Source: Onchidella celtica (lineage: Eukaryota; Mollusca; Gastropoda; Systellommatophora; Onchidiidae). From it: DNA of 64,000 nucleotides. The DNA is taken from positions 44,897,152 through 44,961,151 of the forward strand of contig OZ007575.1 in the NCBI GenBank assembly GCA_963931925.1, read 5' to 3'. Shown here piece after piece: positions 1 to 29,295 of the stretch. The translations under genes and the position numbers were made by a program. The stretch's first letter is position 1. Each line of letters starts with the position of its first letter. The notes beneath the pieces are model-generated. The model saw only the letters and a list, made by a program, of their open reading frames with translations. It did not search any database and was not told the DNA's origin.

Positions 1-797
1 ACATGTTTCAAATTTTGACAGTTTGTAAAAATCTTCCTAGCACATTTTTATTATTCTCTAGCAATTATTAAATGATGCCATGTTAAAACAGAGCGCGAAT
101 GGAAGTGCGCAGGGGCAGGGGCAGGGGGGTGTGTCTGAATGCTGCTGAGCGTTAATGACCATAGCAAAAAGACATTACAATTACTTACAGCTATAATGCA
201 CTGATTCCGTCTGCTTTGCGTTTGTTTTGACTCAAACTGCCTTTGAATCAATTTGTGAAGCAGACATTTTTCACTCTCACTTCTGTGCAAGACACCGCTT
301 AAATCCAAAGTCCACATCTCAAGCATAAAACCGAGGCAGAACACACTTGGCTCAGTGCGCTGTTTTTCAGCGATTCATTGCATGATTCTTCTGTGTATTT
401 TGAATTGGCTGTCAGGCCTACAATGAACTTGAACTTAAAAGTACTTGAACTTGCTGAAGGCATGATTGTATTATACTAAAGTAGCAGACCCGAACGAGAT
501 TTAATCTAGCCAATTCTTTGTACCAAGCCCAACTGTTTTATCTAGATCTGGGCCACGTTAAGAACGGCACTTGGATTCCATGCAAGGTCTGATACATATA
601 GAACCTTATAGCCCAATTCCTTGCAAAATACGAGTACGCAGAATGTGATAATGTTGCTGTGTGTGAAGAGAGACAAAGAACGAAATTTCCGATCATATTT
701 TTCGATTTCACTCGAATGTGTTTCCTTTTTGCGGCACAAGCAAACCGTAAAAAACATAACATCAGAGACTGAACTTTTCTCGTAAGGCTGTTGTTTT
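1..797. other. No recognised feature; probably fucosyltransferase intron
   Basis: No exon, RNA gene or clear repeat was recognised. Because the exon at 1322 begins at a splice acceptor, this stretch is presumably the 3' part of an intron whose upstream exons lie outside the window. Confidence 0.4.
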
Positions 798-1090
798 AAG
801 TACGTGCGCCCCCCCCCCCCCCCAAGCGTTTTGCGCTAGGGGCATGTACGTTTACGTACCTATCCCTAACCCCGTCCTTATCCTCAACCCTAAATCTTAT
901 CCAATCCCCATCCCTGCCCCCTACCCTTTCAACCAAAAACACAGGAGAAAAACAAAAAGAAAATCTGAAAAAATAAATAATCAAGGCTGTTGTCAGGAGT
1001 ATTGCTGGAGAAGCTCTCTAGTTCTGGAGTCACACAAAAGCTTTAAAATACGTACCCCTAGCGCAAAAAACTTGGGGGACATACGTACTT
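798..1090. mobile_element. Foldback/MITE-like element with about 45-bp inverted ends
   Basis: The left end reads AAGTACGTGCG, a C-run, then AAGCGTTTTGCGCTAGGGG. The right end is its imperfect inverse: ACCCCTAGCGCAAAA, a G-run, then ATACGTACTT. The interior is pyrimidine-rich and non-coding. The inverted ends are seen directly; the MITE call is inference and no target duplication was recognised. Confidence 0.55.
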
Positions 1091-1321
1091 GTAGCAACAT
1101 TCTTCTTGAAAATAGATGTATCCACGTAATTTAGCGTCAAAATTTGGAAGTTTCATTAAGTTTTGGCCACGAAGTCAGGAAGTTTTAGCTACTTACCTGT
1201 CCACCCTGGAGATCCTTTGTAGTGTGATGACAGTGATGATGATGAGGTGGTGCCGGTGGTGGTGGTGGTTATACGATGTTTTATCATTTGTGTCTACGTT
1301 GTTGTTTTTTTTTCCCACCAG

Positions 1322-16860
<15,539 letters not shown>

Positions 16861-18295
16861 TAGTGTTTCTTACCCTGCCTGCTTTATAATAATTATGCTG
16901 ATTTGGGGTTGATCCAGAGAGAATGTCTTTGCTTAATTTGACATTTTCAATGTTAATTTCTTTATGTACACTGTTTTTCCCTCAAGAAGAACTAACTTTG
17001 ACGCCTCCTGTGTTCATGACAAAAAGTGTTTATCACTTTGGAAGTTATTTGAATGAGTTGTGCTGGGTTTTGATGTATCTGTTTTATTGCCATTCTAAAA
17101 TACATGTAATTGTAGTAATAATCACATTTATTCATTCACCGATCACTCTTCCCTCTACCTGTGTATCCATTCATGCGTTCCTTTCCTCACCCACCCATTC
17201 ATCCCTTATACATCAAAGAAACAAATACATGAAACAAATCCTCTAAAGCTATCACTTATTTTCTGTCCTCTGGATCAACCCCCGAATCAAACATTATAGA
17301 TACAAAATTATACAATATAAAACACAATTATATAATTTTTGGTTTCACCTGCTGCATTCATATGTGATTTAATAATGATTTATGAAGCAATCCGAGTGTA
17401 AATTGATTCTCTTAAAGTGTTTTGCTAGATGTTTTTGTTGTATGATATACAAATTTGATGACAATTTCATGTTTTTACTGTTGCCATGAATTTTCCTAAT
17501 GCCTATGTATAAAAATGTGCGTCATGACCAAGATTTTCCTAGCACAACCAAGCTGACATTCTATTGAGAACTGGATGGTGGATAAAGCAGTTTACATGGA
17601 ATCAAAGACCCTGTATTTGTACTGACATACCTTTCTTAATTTGCCCAAGACATTACAAACTATACAGCTTTACTTAATGTCAGTGAGCATTTCATGGCAT
17701 GCAAGTCCCATCTTCTTTTTATTCTATAAAGCCATTCTCATAATATGTAAAGTGCACAACCTCATTTATATGGGGTTTTTGTTGCTGTTGTTGTTGTTTT
17801 GAGAAAGGATTGAACAGGGAGTTTTACTGCCAAATACAGATAATGATGATGAGTCAAAAACAATGTCATTTGACATAATATCGCATCATTTGCAATGTAG
17901 CAAGATCAAATTGATTGTGAGTAGTGTTTTCAAAATAGTCAATATCTTTATGTGTGCATGAGACCATAAATTGGTAGGCCTAAACTTGTTTAGTTATGAA
18001 TCTTACATTAACATTTGCACAGTCTCTGTTTACTCTTCCAAGAAATTTCAGTTGTACTTATTGTTTCTTAAACTTGACTGGGCTGAACTGGCATAATTAT
18101 TCTCACTAAAAGACATTCTCCGAAATGAAGAAGAAAGATACGATAAGTGAACATAATTTAAATGTGAAATATTTTGTTTTTCTCTTAATGAAATGCACAT
18201 GTGTGACCTTTTCATATGTGTGACAATTTCCATGGCAGGTCATTATCTCTGTGATTCATATTCTGATACATATTAAAAGAAGGAATGAAAATAAA
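16861..18295 (+). other. Probable fucosyltransferase 3' UTR, extent uncertain
   Basis: Non-coding sequence follows the stop codon. The first AATAAA I noticed is at 18290-18295, which would give a 1.4-kb UTR. A non-canonical signal could end it earlier. Confidence 0.3.
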
Positions 18296-18907
18296 CATAA
18301 TGAACACTTGCATGATGATGTGATCATCTTTGATGAAGTTTATGTACTGTACATAAGTAACATGGTGACAAATTTGTGAATAAGGTTAACTTTAATTTGT
18401 AGACTTGCTTAGAGTTCATTTATGCGACAGCCACTGTGAATGCTGTTTATGGAAATTGATACTCTTTCATGTCACAGCCATTTTTTTTTTCTCTCACAGT
18501 TCTGCTTTAATACGCTGGGTTTAAACATGTTTGACATAAAGAAAACTTAACTTTTGTCAAGAGTAATGCCATTCTTCTTAAGATTGTTAACTGCAAGTCA
18601 AAGAAACCAGGAAGCAAAGCATTTACACACTCTGCCCCGCACATCTGTAACTCGCTGTCAAAATCATTGCGAGAAGCATCTACCGATTCAAAATTCAAAA
18701 CTGGTCCAAAAACCTACCTTTTTAAAAAACACTTTCATTGTGAAGTCCTGACATTCCCAATCCATTTATTTTCTCCATTCATTTTATTTTTGCTGTTTTA
18801 CTGTTTAATTTCTGCCTTATTGATATGTTTTGTGTGTGTGTCTATGTATACAGGTAGGCCTACAATATATGTCTAGCATAAGAGTGTATGTAATATAGAT
18901 TCTGTCT

Positions 18908-18910
<3 letters not shown>

Positions 18911-18953
<43 letters not shown>

Positions 18954-19077
18954 CAGAGAGAGAGAGAAAGAGGATGAGTCGCAGATGGAGAGAACAAGAC
19001 TTTCTGTAAAGCACAGAGAGCAAATTGTTTGGATTGGGCGCTATGTATAAATGATTTTCATTATTATTACTATTATT
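18911..19077 (-). repeat. GA microsatellite plus dispersed repeat end (copy 1)
   Basis: A GA tract (18921-18980) is followed by a segment that on the minus strand reads ATAGCGCCCAATCCAAAC, then GCTTTACAGAAAGTC. The outer side ends in an ATT-repeat. A matching segment in the opposite orientation lies at 59740-59905. The trinucleotide tail suggests the 3' end of a LINE or SINE family. Confidence 0.6.
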
Positions 19078-19328
19078 GACCAAATTTCACATTTCTGCTT
19101 TCAGTGATGAAAGATGGACAGATTTGCATGCAGAAGCCATTCCACTTATTTCAATTTTGTAGGTAATTCGTTTCCAGTCTGTACCTACTACTGTAATAAT
19201 GAACACCATAAGACATGAGACTTATTTTTTTTGTCTCAGAGCATTCCTTTTTTTATGGTTTGTTTTCCAGTAAAACATATTTACACTTTTTATCCTCAGT
19301 TTATAGCAAGCCTAAATTAAACTTCGAA

Positions 19329-19720
19329 AAGGGCCCATCCATAAAGTACCTAGGCTCGATTTTGGCAACTTTTGACAGCCCCCCCCCCCCTTCCTAACTA
19401 TCCTTTTCGTAAGCCTAGCCTCTGCCCCACCCCATCCGTGGCCTTCGCCCCATCCCTCCCCACGAATTTATGTGATGAGACCTTGACCTTATAAAACCTT
19501 TGAATTGGCATTTTACAGGAACTTTTTGTTTCATTTCATTAGAGACATGATTTTTATATACAATCTAAAAGCTTAATTTGCTGAAGAAAAAAAAAAAAGT
19601 TAAAAACTCATTATTACCATAATTGAAAAGCATACATACACTGCCCAGAATACCTCCCCCAACCCCGTAGCAACCCCGCCCCCTCCCCATCTAAATGTAC
19701 ATACTTTATGGATGGCCCTT
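19329..19720. mobile_element. MITE-like element with about 20-bp terminal inverted repeats
   Basis: The left end is AAGGGCCCATCCATAAAGTA and the right end is TACTTTATGGATGGCCCTT, its inverse apart from one base. The interior is about 350 bp, C-rich on the left and non-coding. Confidence 0.7.
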
Positions 19721-19934
19721 GAGTGATATTTTTATCATCTATGAAGAAATTGCTCATCACAAAATCCCAAAAACTATTTTACTGTTTGCAGTTCTTGTTG
19801 ATCTTGTTTGAGTTATCCTGTAGTGGGAAACTCATTTCATTCTTCAGCGTAAGTTTGTGATATTTGCCTATTTAACCCTATTTTACACTCTGGGTCTGAC
19901 AAACATCAGGCACTCACTCTTTTCGTGTGTTGTT

Positions 19935-20015
19935 ATGGACGTAATTACAAAGCCGATAGAGAAAATATTGAGTTTTGTTCACTTTTCGGTAATGGTTTAT
20001 GATGTAAAATACCCC
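19935..20015. repeat. Dispersed repeat fragment (shared with about 32620-32700)
   Basis: TAATTACAAAGC, then GAAAATATTGAGTTTTGTTCACT and ATGTAAAATACC, recur in the same order at about 32620-32695 with scattered differences. The repeat class is unknown. Confidence 0.55.
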
Positions 20016-20049
20016 GCTCCTCTAATAGCAGCGTCTTCATCATAATATC

Positions 20050-23015
20050 CCCCAACCGAATGCAAAACAGGGTTAACACACTCATTCGTCTGAGGTGGGG
20101 TTTTTTTCCAAAGACATTTTCAATAACAAATCCACTTTTAGCCTCATTTTTTCTCCTCCTGGAGTAACTTCAACCAGAAAATTAAATCATAGCAAAACAG
20201 TAAGCGTCAGTTAAGATTTGGCTTCACTAGTAATATAATTTTTATGTCGCATGTTACTGCACTTATTTTTATTACTGTTTCATCTTTGCAAACTGAATGA
20301 AACTCATTATTAATAAATAATGTGACACAATCAGCAAATCCATTACAAGTGGATTTTGAATGAGCATTGCCTTATGCAAATTTCATGGTGGATCGTTGTT
20401 TGCTTTTGGCAACAAAAACAACTCTTTTTTGTTTTTATCAAATTTAACCAAAATACCCAAAGTGAAATTGATTTCCAGAAGTTTCGAAATGGGAAATGAT
20501 CCATGGTTAATATTTGCAGATCTTCGTATATAAGATTTTCATGTTACATAGTGCTGACCCAAGAGTTTGAGTTGTGTTGACAACCTTTGTATGTTGCATT
20601 TTAAATTTGATGCCCCAGCGTTTGTCATATTACGAACAGGGAATAGCATGGAAAAAAGCAAGAATGAGTTTTACTTTAAATTGATTTACATAGGACTTTA
20701 TGTATTTGATCTGTCACAGTTTTGATGTTTACACTGTACACCCTTTGTAGGGGACCTATTGATTTTACCGATCTATTGACCAAAGAATTGTATCAGAAAT
20801 CATTAATCCTCATGGATCATTTATAGTCTGCTGTTCCAGGTTGCCTCGAGACCAGTGATAAAGAAATGTTTGTCATTTGAGGCGGAAGGGCTCAAGCTGA
20901 GTTGGCTGCTGGATTGAAAAAGTGAAAGTTCTATGAAACAACGACTTTATTCTTCGGAGAAATGCGTAACCCCTTTTCATTGGTCCGTTGATTTTGATTT
21001 ACTTTGCCATTACTGAAGACTAATTGCATCAAGCTTCTTAAGAGAGAGAAGAAGAATTGTCAAAGAAACAAGTGTGCTTTGAAGCATAGTCCATTCACCT
21101 CCCTACATCCAGTGTCACTCAAAATTGTAACTCAATCCACTTCTCAGCCCTGAATGGAAACTAAACTCTTGTTCCAGTTTCACCCAAATTTAGATGAATT
21201 ACATTTTTATTCTGAAGTCACTGACTTTATCGAGATTAAAAGTTTTTTGGTAAGTTTTTAGCATTGAAATCAATTCTGTCAAAATGTATAATGTGAGAGA
21301 TACCAATTCACTACGGTAGTGGTAAAATTATCTTTGTGAGCACAGCAGTCTCAAATTTTCAATTAATGTGATAATTAATTGAAAAGGAGAAACTTGCTAA
21401 AGACTCCGAGCAAAAGGTGAGCTTTAAGTTGTGGTATTGATAGAATCAGTTGCCATCTACATTTATCTACATGTACGCTTTTAGCAGTATCTCTGCACCA
21501 AAGAAAGATAGGTGTTTGGTAAGCTGTGAAATAGATGTCTATCTGTTTCATTTAAATGTTTTGTGCAAAATTGCACATACAGAAACAGGAGTTCAATAGG
21601 GCTTGTGAAGATTTGTTCATTGTCATGTTTTTAGTGTTATGTGCAACATTGCTATGAAGAACGAGAGTGTTTTGAACAATGTTTTAAAAGACTTGTTCAT
21701 TGTCTTGATATTGTATACGTGCAAAATTTACTTACAAAGATAAGTTTGACACACATTTGACACAATCCTATATTAATACTGTGTGATAAATTTGTACCTA
21801 TACTTAAGTGTACAAACCCAGGTTGTGATTTGATCATGTTAAATTTGCTCTAATGTTATATATACTTATATATACATAATATAATATATAAATTTCTGTG
21901 TTTTTATCAACATCTGTAATGACCATGTTAATAAATTCCCTACAGTTATCGCTCTTCATTTAAACCACAACTTGCAAATTCATGTTCAGTGTCATGTATG
22001 ATTGACCATAATGATTGATGTGATAAAATAACGATGTGATCAGTGTGAAAGAATTATGACCAGGAATTGGACACAGTCCCTTGAATTCAAATGGCTAGAG
22101 CCCCAAAAGGTTGCGCTGGGGTCAAAGCTTATTCCATACTGAGCTGTGTATCTGCTGATTTATTGGTATGTTAAAGCTTATTCTGTTTACAGGTAATGTA
22201 CTGTATCTTCCTTTTTTCAGTGCAGTGTATTATATTTCTCCATTTTCTCTTTATTTAATAAGTGAAGGTAAATGAATATGATGATATATTTATTTCATTC
22301 TATGCTGCTATTACCGGTATGTTTATCTCTTATGTTGCCATTTGATGCATGTGTGCATGTATGTGTGATGTGTGTGGATTTACATGCACGCAGTTTGTGT
22401 GCAAGTGTACATTATTATGCTGTTAACCACAAAGGCTTGATATTTTGTCTGTAACTTAATTTGACAGGGTCCCATGATGGATAATATTATCTTCATTTTT
22501 GAAAATCAATGTGGTAGTTCCATAGTTTTGACGAATGAAGATAATATTGATAATCACCAGGTCTTGTAGATCTCCCTGGATGGGGAAAGAAAAAGGACGT
22601 AGTACCAGATAATGATTAATTATATACCCTAAAGTGAAAAAAATGAAATAGGATTGTATTTTAAAAATTGCTAAGCTGTAATTATTAATTATGTTTGTAA
22701 ATGTCTTGGTATCACTTATTTGGTTTTACTGGCACAAAGGGTTATTGTCACTACTGTCTCTTTGCTGGGAAACAATTCGGGAATCAGGGGACACCACAGA
22801 ATTTCCAGTATGGAAGAATAAGTGTTAGGAAAGTTAGCATAAAATTTTGATGCAGTATAAATTCCAGTGTACAGGATTGATTTAAGCTTTCAGTTTTTTT
22901 CCATTCTTTAACATTGCGGTAATTTAAAATATGATCCATTTTTTTAAAGAAAGTTTCCATTTCAGTTTACGTGTATTTTTAAATCCATGTGTACAAGAGT
23001 GCTGGGGCTGATATA
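20050..23015. other. Intergenic sequence without recognised features
   Basis: AT-rich, with no exon-like frame, RNA gene or clear repeat recognised. Confidence 0.4.
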
Positions 23016-23017
23016 GA

Positions 23018-23230
23018 AGCCCAACCAGTAGGCCTAACCCTCCCGAAAACCAACATGTAGGACTGGCGTCAGGAAAGGTCATAGGAATGACATCGTACCT
23101 GCATAGATCCGCTGTTTGCAACATTGTGCCAACATCGCTTTGATGTAAATCCACCCTTACGGTAGTCCTATCAACTCTCCGAAAATCCTGTACAAATCTA
23201 CATTGGACTGACGTAAGGATGCTGGCTGAG
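23018..23230. mobile_element. MITE-like element, copy 1 (CAGCCAGCA family)
   Basis: The right end is GATGCTGGCTG; the left end is diverged (AGCCCAACCAG). The interior shares ATAGATCC, TACAAATCTACAT and GACGTAAG-type blocks, in order, with the better-preserved copy at 24969-25159. Confidence 0.55.
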
Positions 23231-24968
23231 AGTATTCTCAGCGTTATGATACTTTCAAACTGAGATGTCTGAGTGCACAAAGAATGTACAATTGAATGTC
23301 TGTTTCACCTTATGACGGTGTTTGTGAGAGTACTTTTGTTTTGTGAGAGTACTTTTGTTTGTGATCTGTACCACAAAATAGTGCCATGATTGCATTATAA
23401 AGATAAAAGAAAATATAAAGTTATATACGGTAGTATTTGTAAATGTTTTGATTGTTAGTGTCATCTTATTGTCAAACCGGCAAACTGACATTTTTTTCAA
23501 TATGTTGATACTTTATACAGGTCATACATCATCTTTGTCATAATAATTTCTATGCCATATACATGAATTTTGCATGAATGATGGAAATTGTATGAAACAG
23601 ATAAACATAGATTTGATATGTAATGTCGCTTATACATTGATTTTATAAAATGATTCTCTCTGTTACAGATTATCCATTTCCTAGGCCAACTTTAAGGTTG
23701 ATTTGCATTTCTTGGGATTTTTGTTATCTGTGCGTTGATTGGTACATTTTATTATGTTGTCAAACTTCATTTAAAAACTTTGGCAAAAGCTCGCTCCAGG
23801 AAATGCTTTTTGCAAAGTATTCAAGTATTCACCACAGCAAAATTATAATGCACAGAATGTCTCGGTAAATTCTTTGTATTTCAAGGTAATATTGTGTGGT
23901 TCCTGAGATTCCCAACGAGCGTAATATAATTATTTAACTTACCTCTAGTTAGGTTTAACTACTGCTGCCAATGTAATAATTGTGCAACCGTTATCAAAAG
24001 CCGATTATCAAAAAGTTCATTTGTCTTTAAGCTGTCAGACTCATAGTGCAACCTTTCTGTTATTTTATTGCATGTATCAATAGAATCATAGTACATACAG
24101 TAGTTTTTTGTTGTTGTTTTTTTTTTATTGCTGTTTCCATTGAAATTCATGTACGACTTGTCTAAATGGGTTGTGTGGAACAAAGGCAGATGTAACTGTG
24201 GTGTTAATGCCATTAAGTATTCATCAATCTAGCATTCCTTCGCAGTATATTATTTTGGTTTTCCTTTTAAATTTATTCCGTTACAAAGCCATATACAATA
24301 GTGTTTGTGTTTTAACATGTGATAGTGTTCTTGTGTGTAATTTCTGTAAATAATTAAGGTTATACAATTTACACACACACACACACACAAAAATACGAAC
24401 TGTTTTGCCAATGATGAGCATTCAACACTACTATCAAGCTCATGGTGAAATCCTTGCTGTCTTTAGTTTGCAGTTTGCAGTTTTTGTGAACAGTAGCATT
24501 TATATAGCCGCCCCACAAAATGAGACACATTTCATCACCACTGATTCGAGAAAATCTCTAAAAATTGAGTAAGACCTAGGCATCATTGGGTCAAATTTAT
24601 CGATTTTGCGTTTTCAGTACATGTATTTTTTAAACATTTAGGATTAATATATTATATATATGTGCCTCAAAACTGACTTTGAATCGAGTCATCATCAATA
24701 ATTTTGACTAAAAGCTGAGACTTTAACAGCGTTTTCTCAAAACAGCTGAGACTTTAAAAGCATTTTCTCAAAACTGTGGTTGTGTCACTCCCTGTCTTTG
24801 AGAGGCATTTGCTAATTAAATTACAGCAAATTTTTTTTAACCAAGTGGAAGGGCTTTGAATAACCTTTTTTGGTGATGCCAGTATCTCCATACCACCAAA
24901 ATGAACGCAGTGGCTCATCTTGTCGGGCAGCTACACATTTTGTTCTTGATTTATGAATGTTATTTTGT
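23231..24968. other. Intergenic sequence without recognised genes
   Basis: Contains a short direct duplication GTGAGAGTACTTTTGTTT near 23320-23365 and a CA microsatellite near 24375. No gene was recognised. Confidence 0.4.
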
Positions 24969-25159
24969 CCCAGCCAGCAACCCTATAGAAATCTGGCGTG
25001 TAGGATTGACGTAAAGACTGCATTAGGAATGGCATTGGCCCTATATAGATCCACCGGTTACAGAATTACGTTGATGTCAGTCTGATGTGGCAAACCCACT
25101 GTCATGGAAATCCTAACGTATACAAATCTACATCAGACGACACAGAGATGCTGGCTGGG
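24969..25159. mobile_element. MITE-like element, copy 2, with CCCAGCCAGCA ends
   Basis: The left CCCAGCCAGCA and right TGCTGGCTGGG form perfect 11-bp inverted repeats around a 191-bp non-coding element. Interior blocks match copy 1 at 23018-23230. Confidence 0.75.
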
Positions 25160-26080
25160 GTGGTATTCCTCGTAAAGGCTTTGCTAAAATTAAGTTATTA
25201 TACAATCCACAGTTTATGCCGTTGCAATTTTTACGAATTTATCATTTCTTGATGGTTTAGAAATCCATGCATTCCAGCTCTTTGATCATTCCATTGCCCT
25301 TCCCATTATCTACTGAATCATTTACCATTCATTCCGTTACTTTTTTCATAAATTTATTGAGCACTTCATGCATATTTTCCACACGCCCATCCATTTATCC
25401 TTCATCATTGCTAATCAATCACCCATTCATTAATGCCATTCTTTCTATTCAGTCACTGACAGTAACATACTCATTCCAATGCTTAGTTATTCATTTATTC
25501 ATTCAGTTTTGTCACAATTTTTTTTCTCCTTTTTTTTTTTCACAATATGTATATTCCTCAGATTTGTTCTCCTTGGTATGCATTTCTTTCACATTTTAAT
25601 CAAAGATGTTGCTTTGATGAGATATGATTATCTTTTTCATTAAAAAAATAATGTCCCAAATATTGATTGTGATTGTGCGAGTTTTTTCTTAGTTTTTTTT
25701 TTGAGAGAGAGGAGAGGAGAAGACAGAGAGTAGGCCAAAGACTGGGCAAAAATTTAGAGGAAGAGGGAAACAAGATGAAATCTAAAGAGAATAATACACA
25801 AACAAATGAAGTTGAAAGACAAATAATCACCATCATCATCATTGCCTTTCTCACCCTGGATCAGGGTATAGGCCACCAACAAACACTAATAATACCACAA
25901 TTTATTTATTTATCTATCTGTCAAGCTATCTATCTGTTTGTCTGCCTGTCTGTTTTTGTGTCTGTCTGTCAGTGTAGTCTATTAATTTCCATGGTTGTTA
26001 ATTTAATGATATTTTCTTTTTCATGTTTAACCCTAATATGTATTTGGTTATTTATGTCACAAATCCCAGACTGGGAGATG
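25160..26080. other. Intergenic low-complexity sequence
   Basis: Contains ATTCATTC-rich stretches around 25260-25510 and a (CTGT)n-like run near 25920-25975. No gene was recognised. Confidence 0.5.
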
Positions 26081-27531
26081 TAATAAGTTATGGCAGGACA
26101 ACAATCACGAACAAACAAGTTTAACACTTAACAGAACAACCCATCAGACTCACACATTTATTAAACATAATTATACATATAATAGCGCAATTACATACAT
26201 TATATTATTGAAATGCACTGCCGTACAACGGCCTTATTCTCACACACACTCTCCCTCGGATCCACAATCCGGTAGTTACTCCTAAAGGCACTTCGGCCTC
26301 AGCCTCTCCCCTCAGGGTCTTAATAGCACATTAATAATTTACTGGCACCGCAGTCTCTCAATATCACCTTCCTATTGTCATACACATTAGCATTCCCCTC
26401 GCACCTCAGCAGGGCAATAACACATTATTATTTCCATAGCCATCAACATGGCAACAACATAGTATCAGTTCACTAGCCTATCAACATGGCAACAATATAG
26501 TATCTCATTCACTCTCATATCTACGTCCCTGTCCGTGGCCTGACTGCCACGACTTTATGTGCCTCTACTGTCCTGCACTGACAGCCTCACTTCTGGCCTA
26601 TGTGTGGCCTCCGGCCCTATGCTGGCCTATCACTTGTGCTCATCGAGGTGGCTCTTCGGCCCGTCCCCGACACCTACAAGAATAACATTACATTGGTATA
26701 ATACCCTACCATTTCTATTCACTCCACCTCTCCTTACAATCCATGAAGCGTACACACACTAGTTCACCTTTCACTCACCACACATCTTACGGTAACACAC
26801 CTCCATCGGAGTACACACTACTCACTCGCGCTACAAATCCATGAACTCACTTTCATCTATCGCTCATGGCGCACATTGCTATATCCAATATCAAGGACTT
26901 CCACATTCCTCACATATACTTATTCACATCATGGTAATAGACGAATATAATATAATACATCAATCATAATAATCAATCAACGTTCTACGTACCAGTCATT
27001 ACTGGAAAGACTCTCTCACTAGTCTTCTCGACTGCTCCCTTTTTGTCCGCCCGATGGGCTCTTATTCACAGGTCCGCTCCGTCGGACCTTCTAACTTGCA
27101 GTGATAGTAATACCGCGCTTTCGCCTCATTCAGACCCCCCCACTACTCACAACAGCACGCTTAACTTGCTGTCTACTGTGAGCCCTTCTTACTCTACACC
27201 CGCTCTGTAGCAATCCCCTTAATTGCACTCATTCCACTCGTGACAATTTATATTACTATTAGCATGACCATTAGGCTACGTACCTAAGATTACGGCGGCC
27301 AGTTGAAGTACTAATTTATAAAGTATTAAAAGAAACTAAAGAAGACTTATGGGGTCACAGCTGGGCGTGATACGAAGTTTAATCAAAGCTACTAGAAACA
27401 ATAAGATCAGACGCTCCCTTCTTCCGGCCTCTTAAAAAAGCGTTTATATCCGGTCACGGGCACCGCCTACTCTCGGTGCTCAGAACCAGCGCTTTGCACA
27501 ATGGATCTGCATAGAAAGTAAGACACAACAC
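26081..27531 (-). mobile_element. Compositionally distinct block, possible solo LTR
   Basis: About 1.45 kb is richer in C and short CA/ACA motifs than its surroundings. Read on the minus strand it begins TGTTGTGTCTTAC and ends TTATTACA (TG...CA). It has a TATA-like GATATAAACG about 90 nt in and AATAAA about 85 nt before the end, as an LTR might. A roughly 40-bp direct repeat with core ATCAACATGGCAACAA lies at 26441-26505. I could not find a matching target-site duplication, so the identification is tentative. Confidence 0.35.
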
Positions 27532-29295
27532 CAACCGGTTTCGCTTCTAGAAGCAAGTTCACCGTCAAAATATTTTTTCAAATATGCAATATCTAATTAT
27601 GCCTAATAATGAATTTTTCCACAGAGCAAAAACACAAAAAGGGCAGGTGAAGGAAGGAGAAAGAGAGAGAAACAGATTTGTCACGAGATGGCATAGGCCT
27701 AGATCTAGTAATGTGCGTGCGGTTTCCCCGGCCTCTCTCCGTGACGAGTTATTTTTAGCCTACCGACAGCGCTTGAAACCCTAATTGCTAGTGTTTGAAC
27801 TGCTGTGCGTCTGTGAGGCACTGGTTGATGTGTGTGTGTCGACGGTGGTGTCTTTTGCGTGAATTTGGAGTAAAAGAAGAGAAGGAAGAACATGGAGGAA
27901 AAACGAAGGTTCATCTGTTACTGTTAAAGGAAAGTTCTTGAACGTTTTCAAAACCCTTCATAGTTCCTGCTACTGTTTACTTTCTTATTTGCATTTGCCG
28001 CTGGGAGACAGGACGCGTAAGTTATGTCATAAACAGAAAATCCAGCCTCGGTCCCATCTTATTCTAAAAATATACTGGATCTAGTTTCAGTTATGATGGT
28101 AATTAATAATAAAACGACTGTGACGTTGTTACCACATTTAAAAAGGACAAAAATAGCCAGAGGTTTCCCACAACGAAGTACAGGTAAGTTATAATAACAA
28201 AGTAAGCGACTTCTAGCAAGGTCTAGGATGATGGCTTATCGGTGAACAAAACTCAGCAGTTTCTCTGCACGGCATTGTAAAAAATGCCATTGTTTACATC
28301 TCTTACGCATTCGCCGCTGGGTGGCGCTGCGAAACATGTGAACGCAAAACCCAAAGCTATCCAAACTTATTGTTTCTAGTATCTTCCGTTTAATGAAACC
28401 TGGCAACAACAAAAAAGTGGAAAATCTGTAATATGCAAAGATCCGCGTTAAGAACAAACAAAACCAAGAAAACAGACAAGAAGTTCCAAAAGAATTAAAA
28501 ATGGAAGTCATCGCACAAGTTCCCGGGTGCTTCGTCGGACCACAATAATGATTAAGAAAGACGTAACGAAATCGATGACACAATATGAACAAACGAATCA
28601 AATAATAATACTAACAAAAGATAGAACGGCGACTTCACACTTGGCTTTTGTTGCCACTGCCAATTCCTCGTCCTGCATAGGATGATAACATGAATGCTGT
28701 TGATGGAAGACGCTGGCTTGACCACTGTTGAATTACTGGAGCTATTTAATCTGGATCAAACACACACTGCGCATGTTACTTATCAAACCAAGCTTACATC
28801 AGTACGAATCATTCGAAAATGAGTAGAATTTACCACACCTACAGCGAAATTCAGATGTGGCCAAAAACATGGAAAGAAAAAATCTGTATTTTGCAAACCC
28901 CTACGTCAGCAACTAATAATAATACAAAATTTCAAAAAATTACAAACGAAAACGAACTAAAAGTTGCAAGCTCTCGGTGTTTTTGGTGTTTTTTTTTTTA
29001 TAACTGGGCCGTCGTCAGGCTAAATAAAAATTGAATAACTTGAAAAAATTCGAGTGCAGGCCTATTTAGAAAAAAAGAAAAAAAAAAGCTGGACATTATT
29101 GTACGTTCCCCTATGACGAGATTAGAAGTGCTAGTTTTGAGAAATAACAGTATCGATTATACCAATAACAATATTATAATGATACTATATAATAATAATC
29201 GCAAAGCGCAACTCGCAGTTGTTTCGCTACAAAGGTCAGTTGTCTCCGTTTTGGGCAGGAAGTTACAAAATAAGAAGAAAAATCATACTGTCAAA

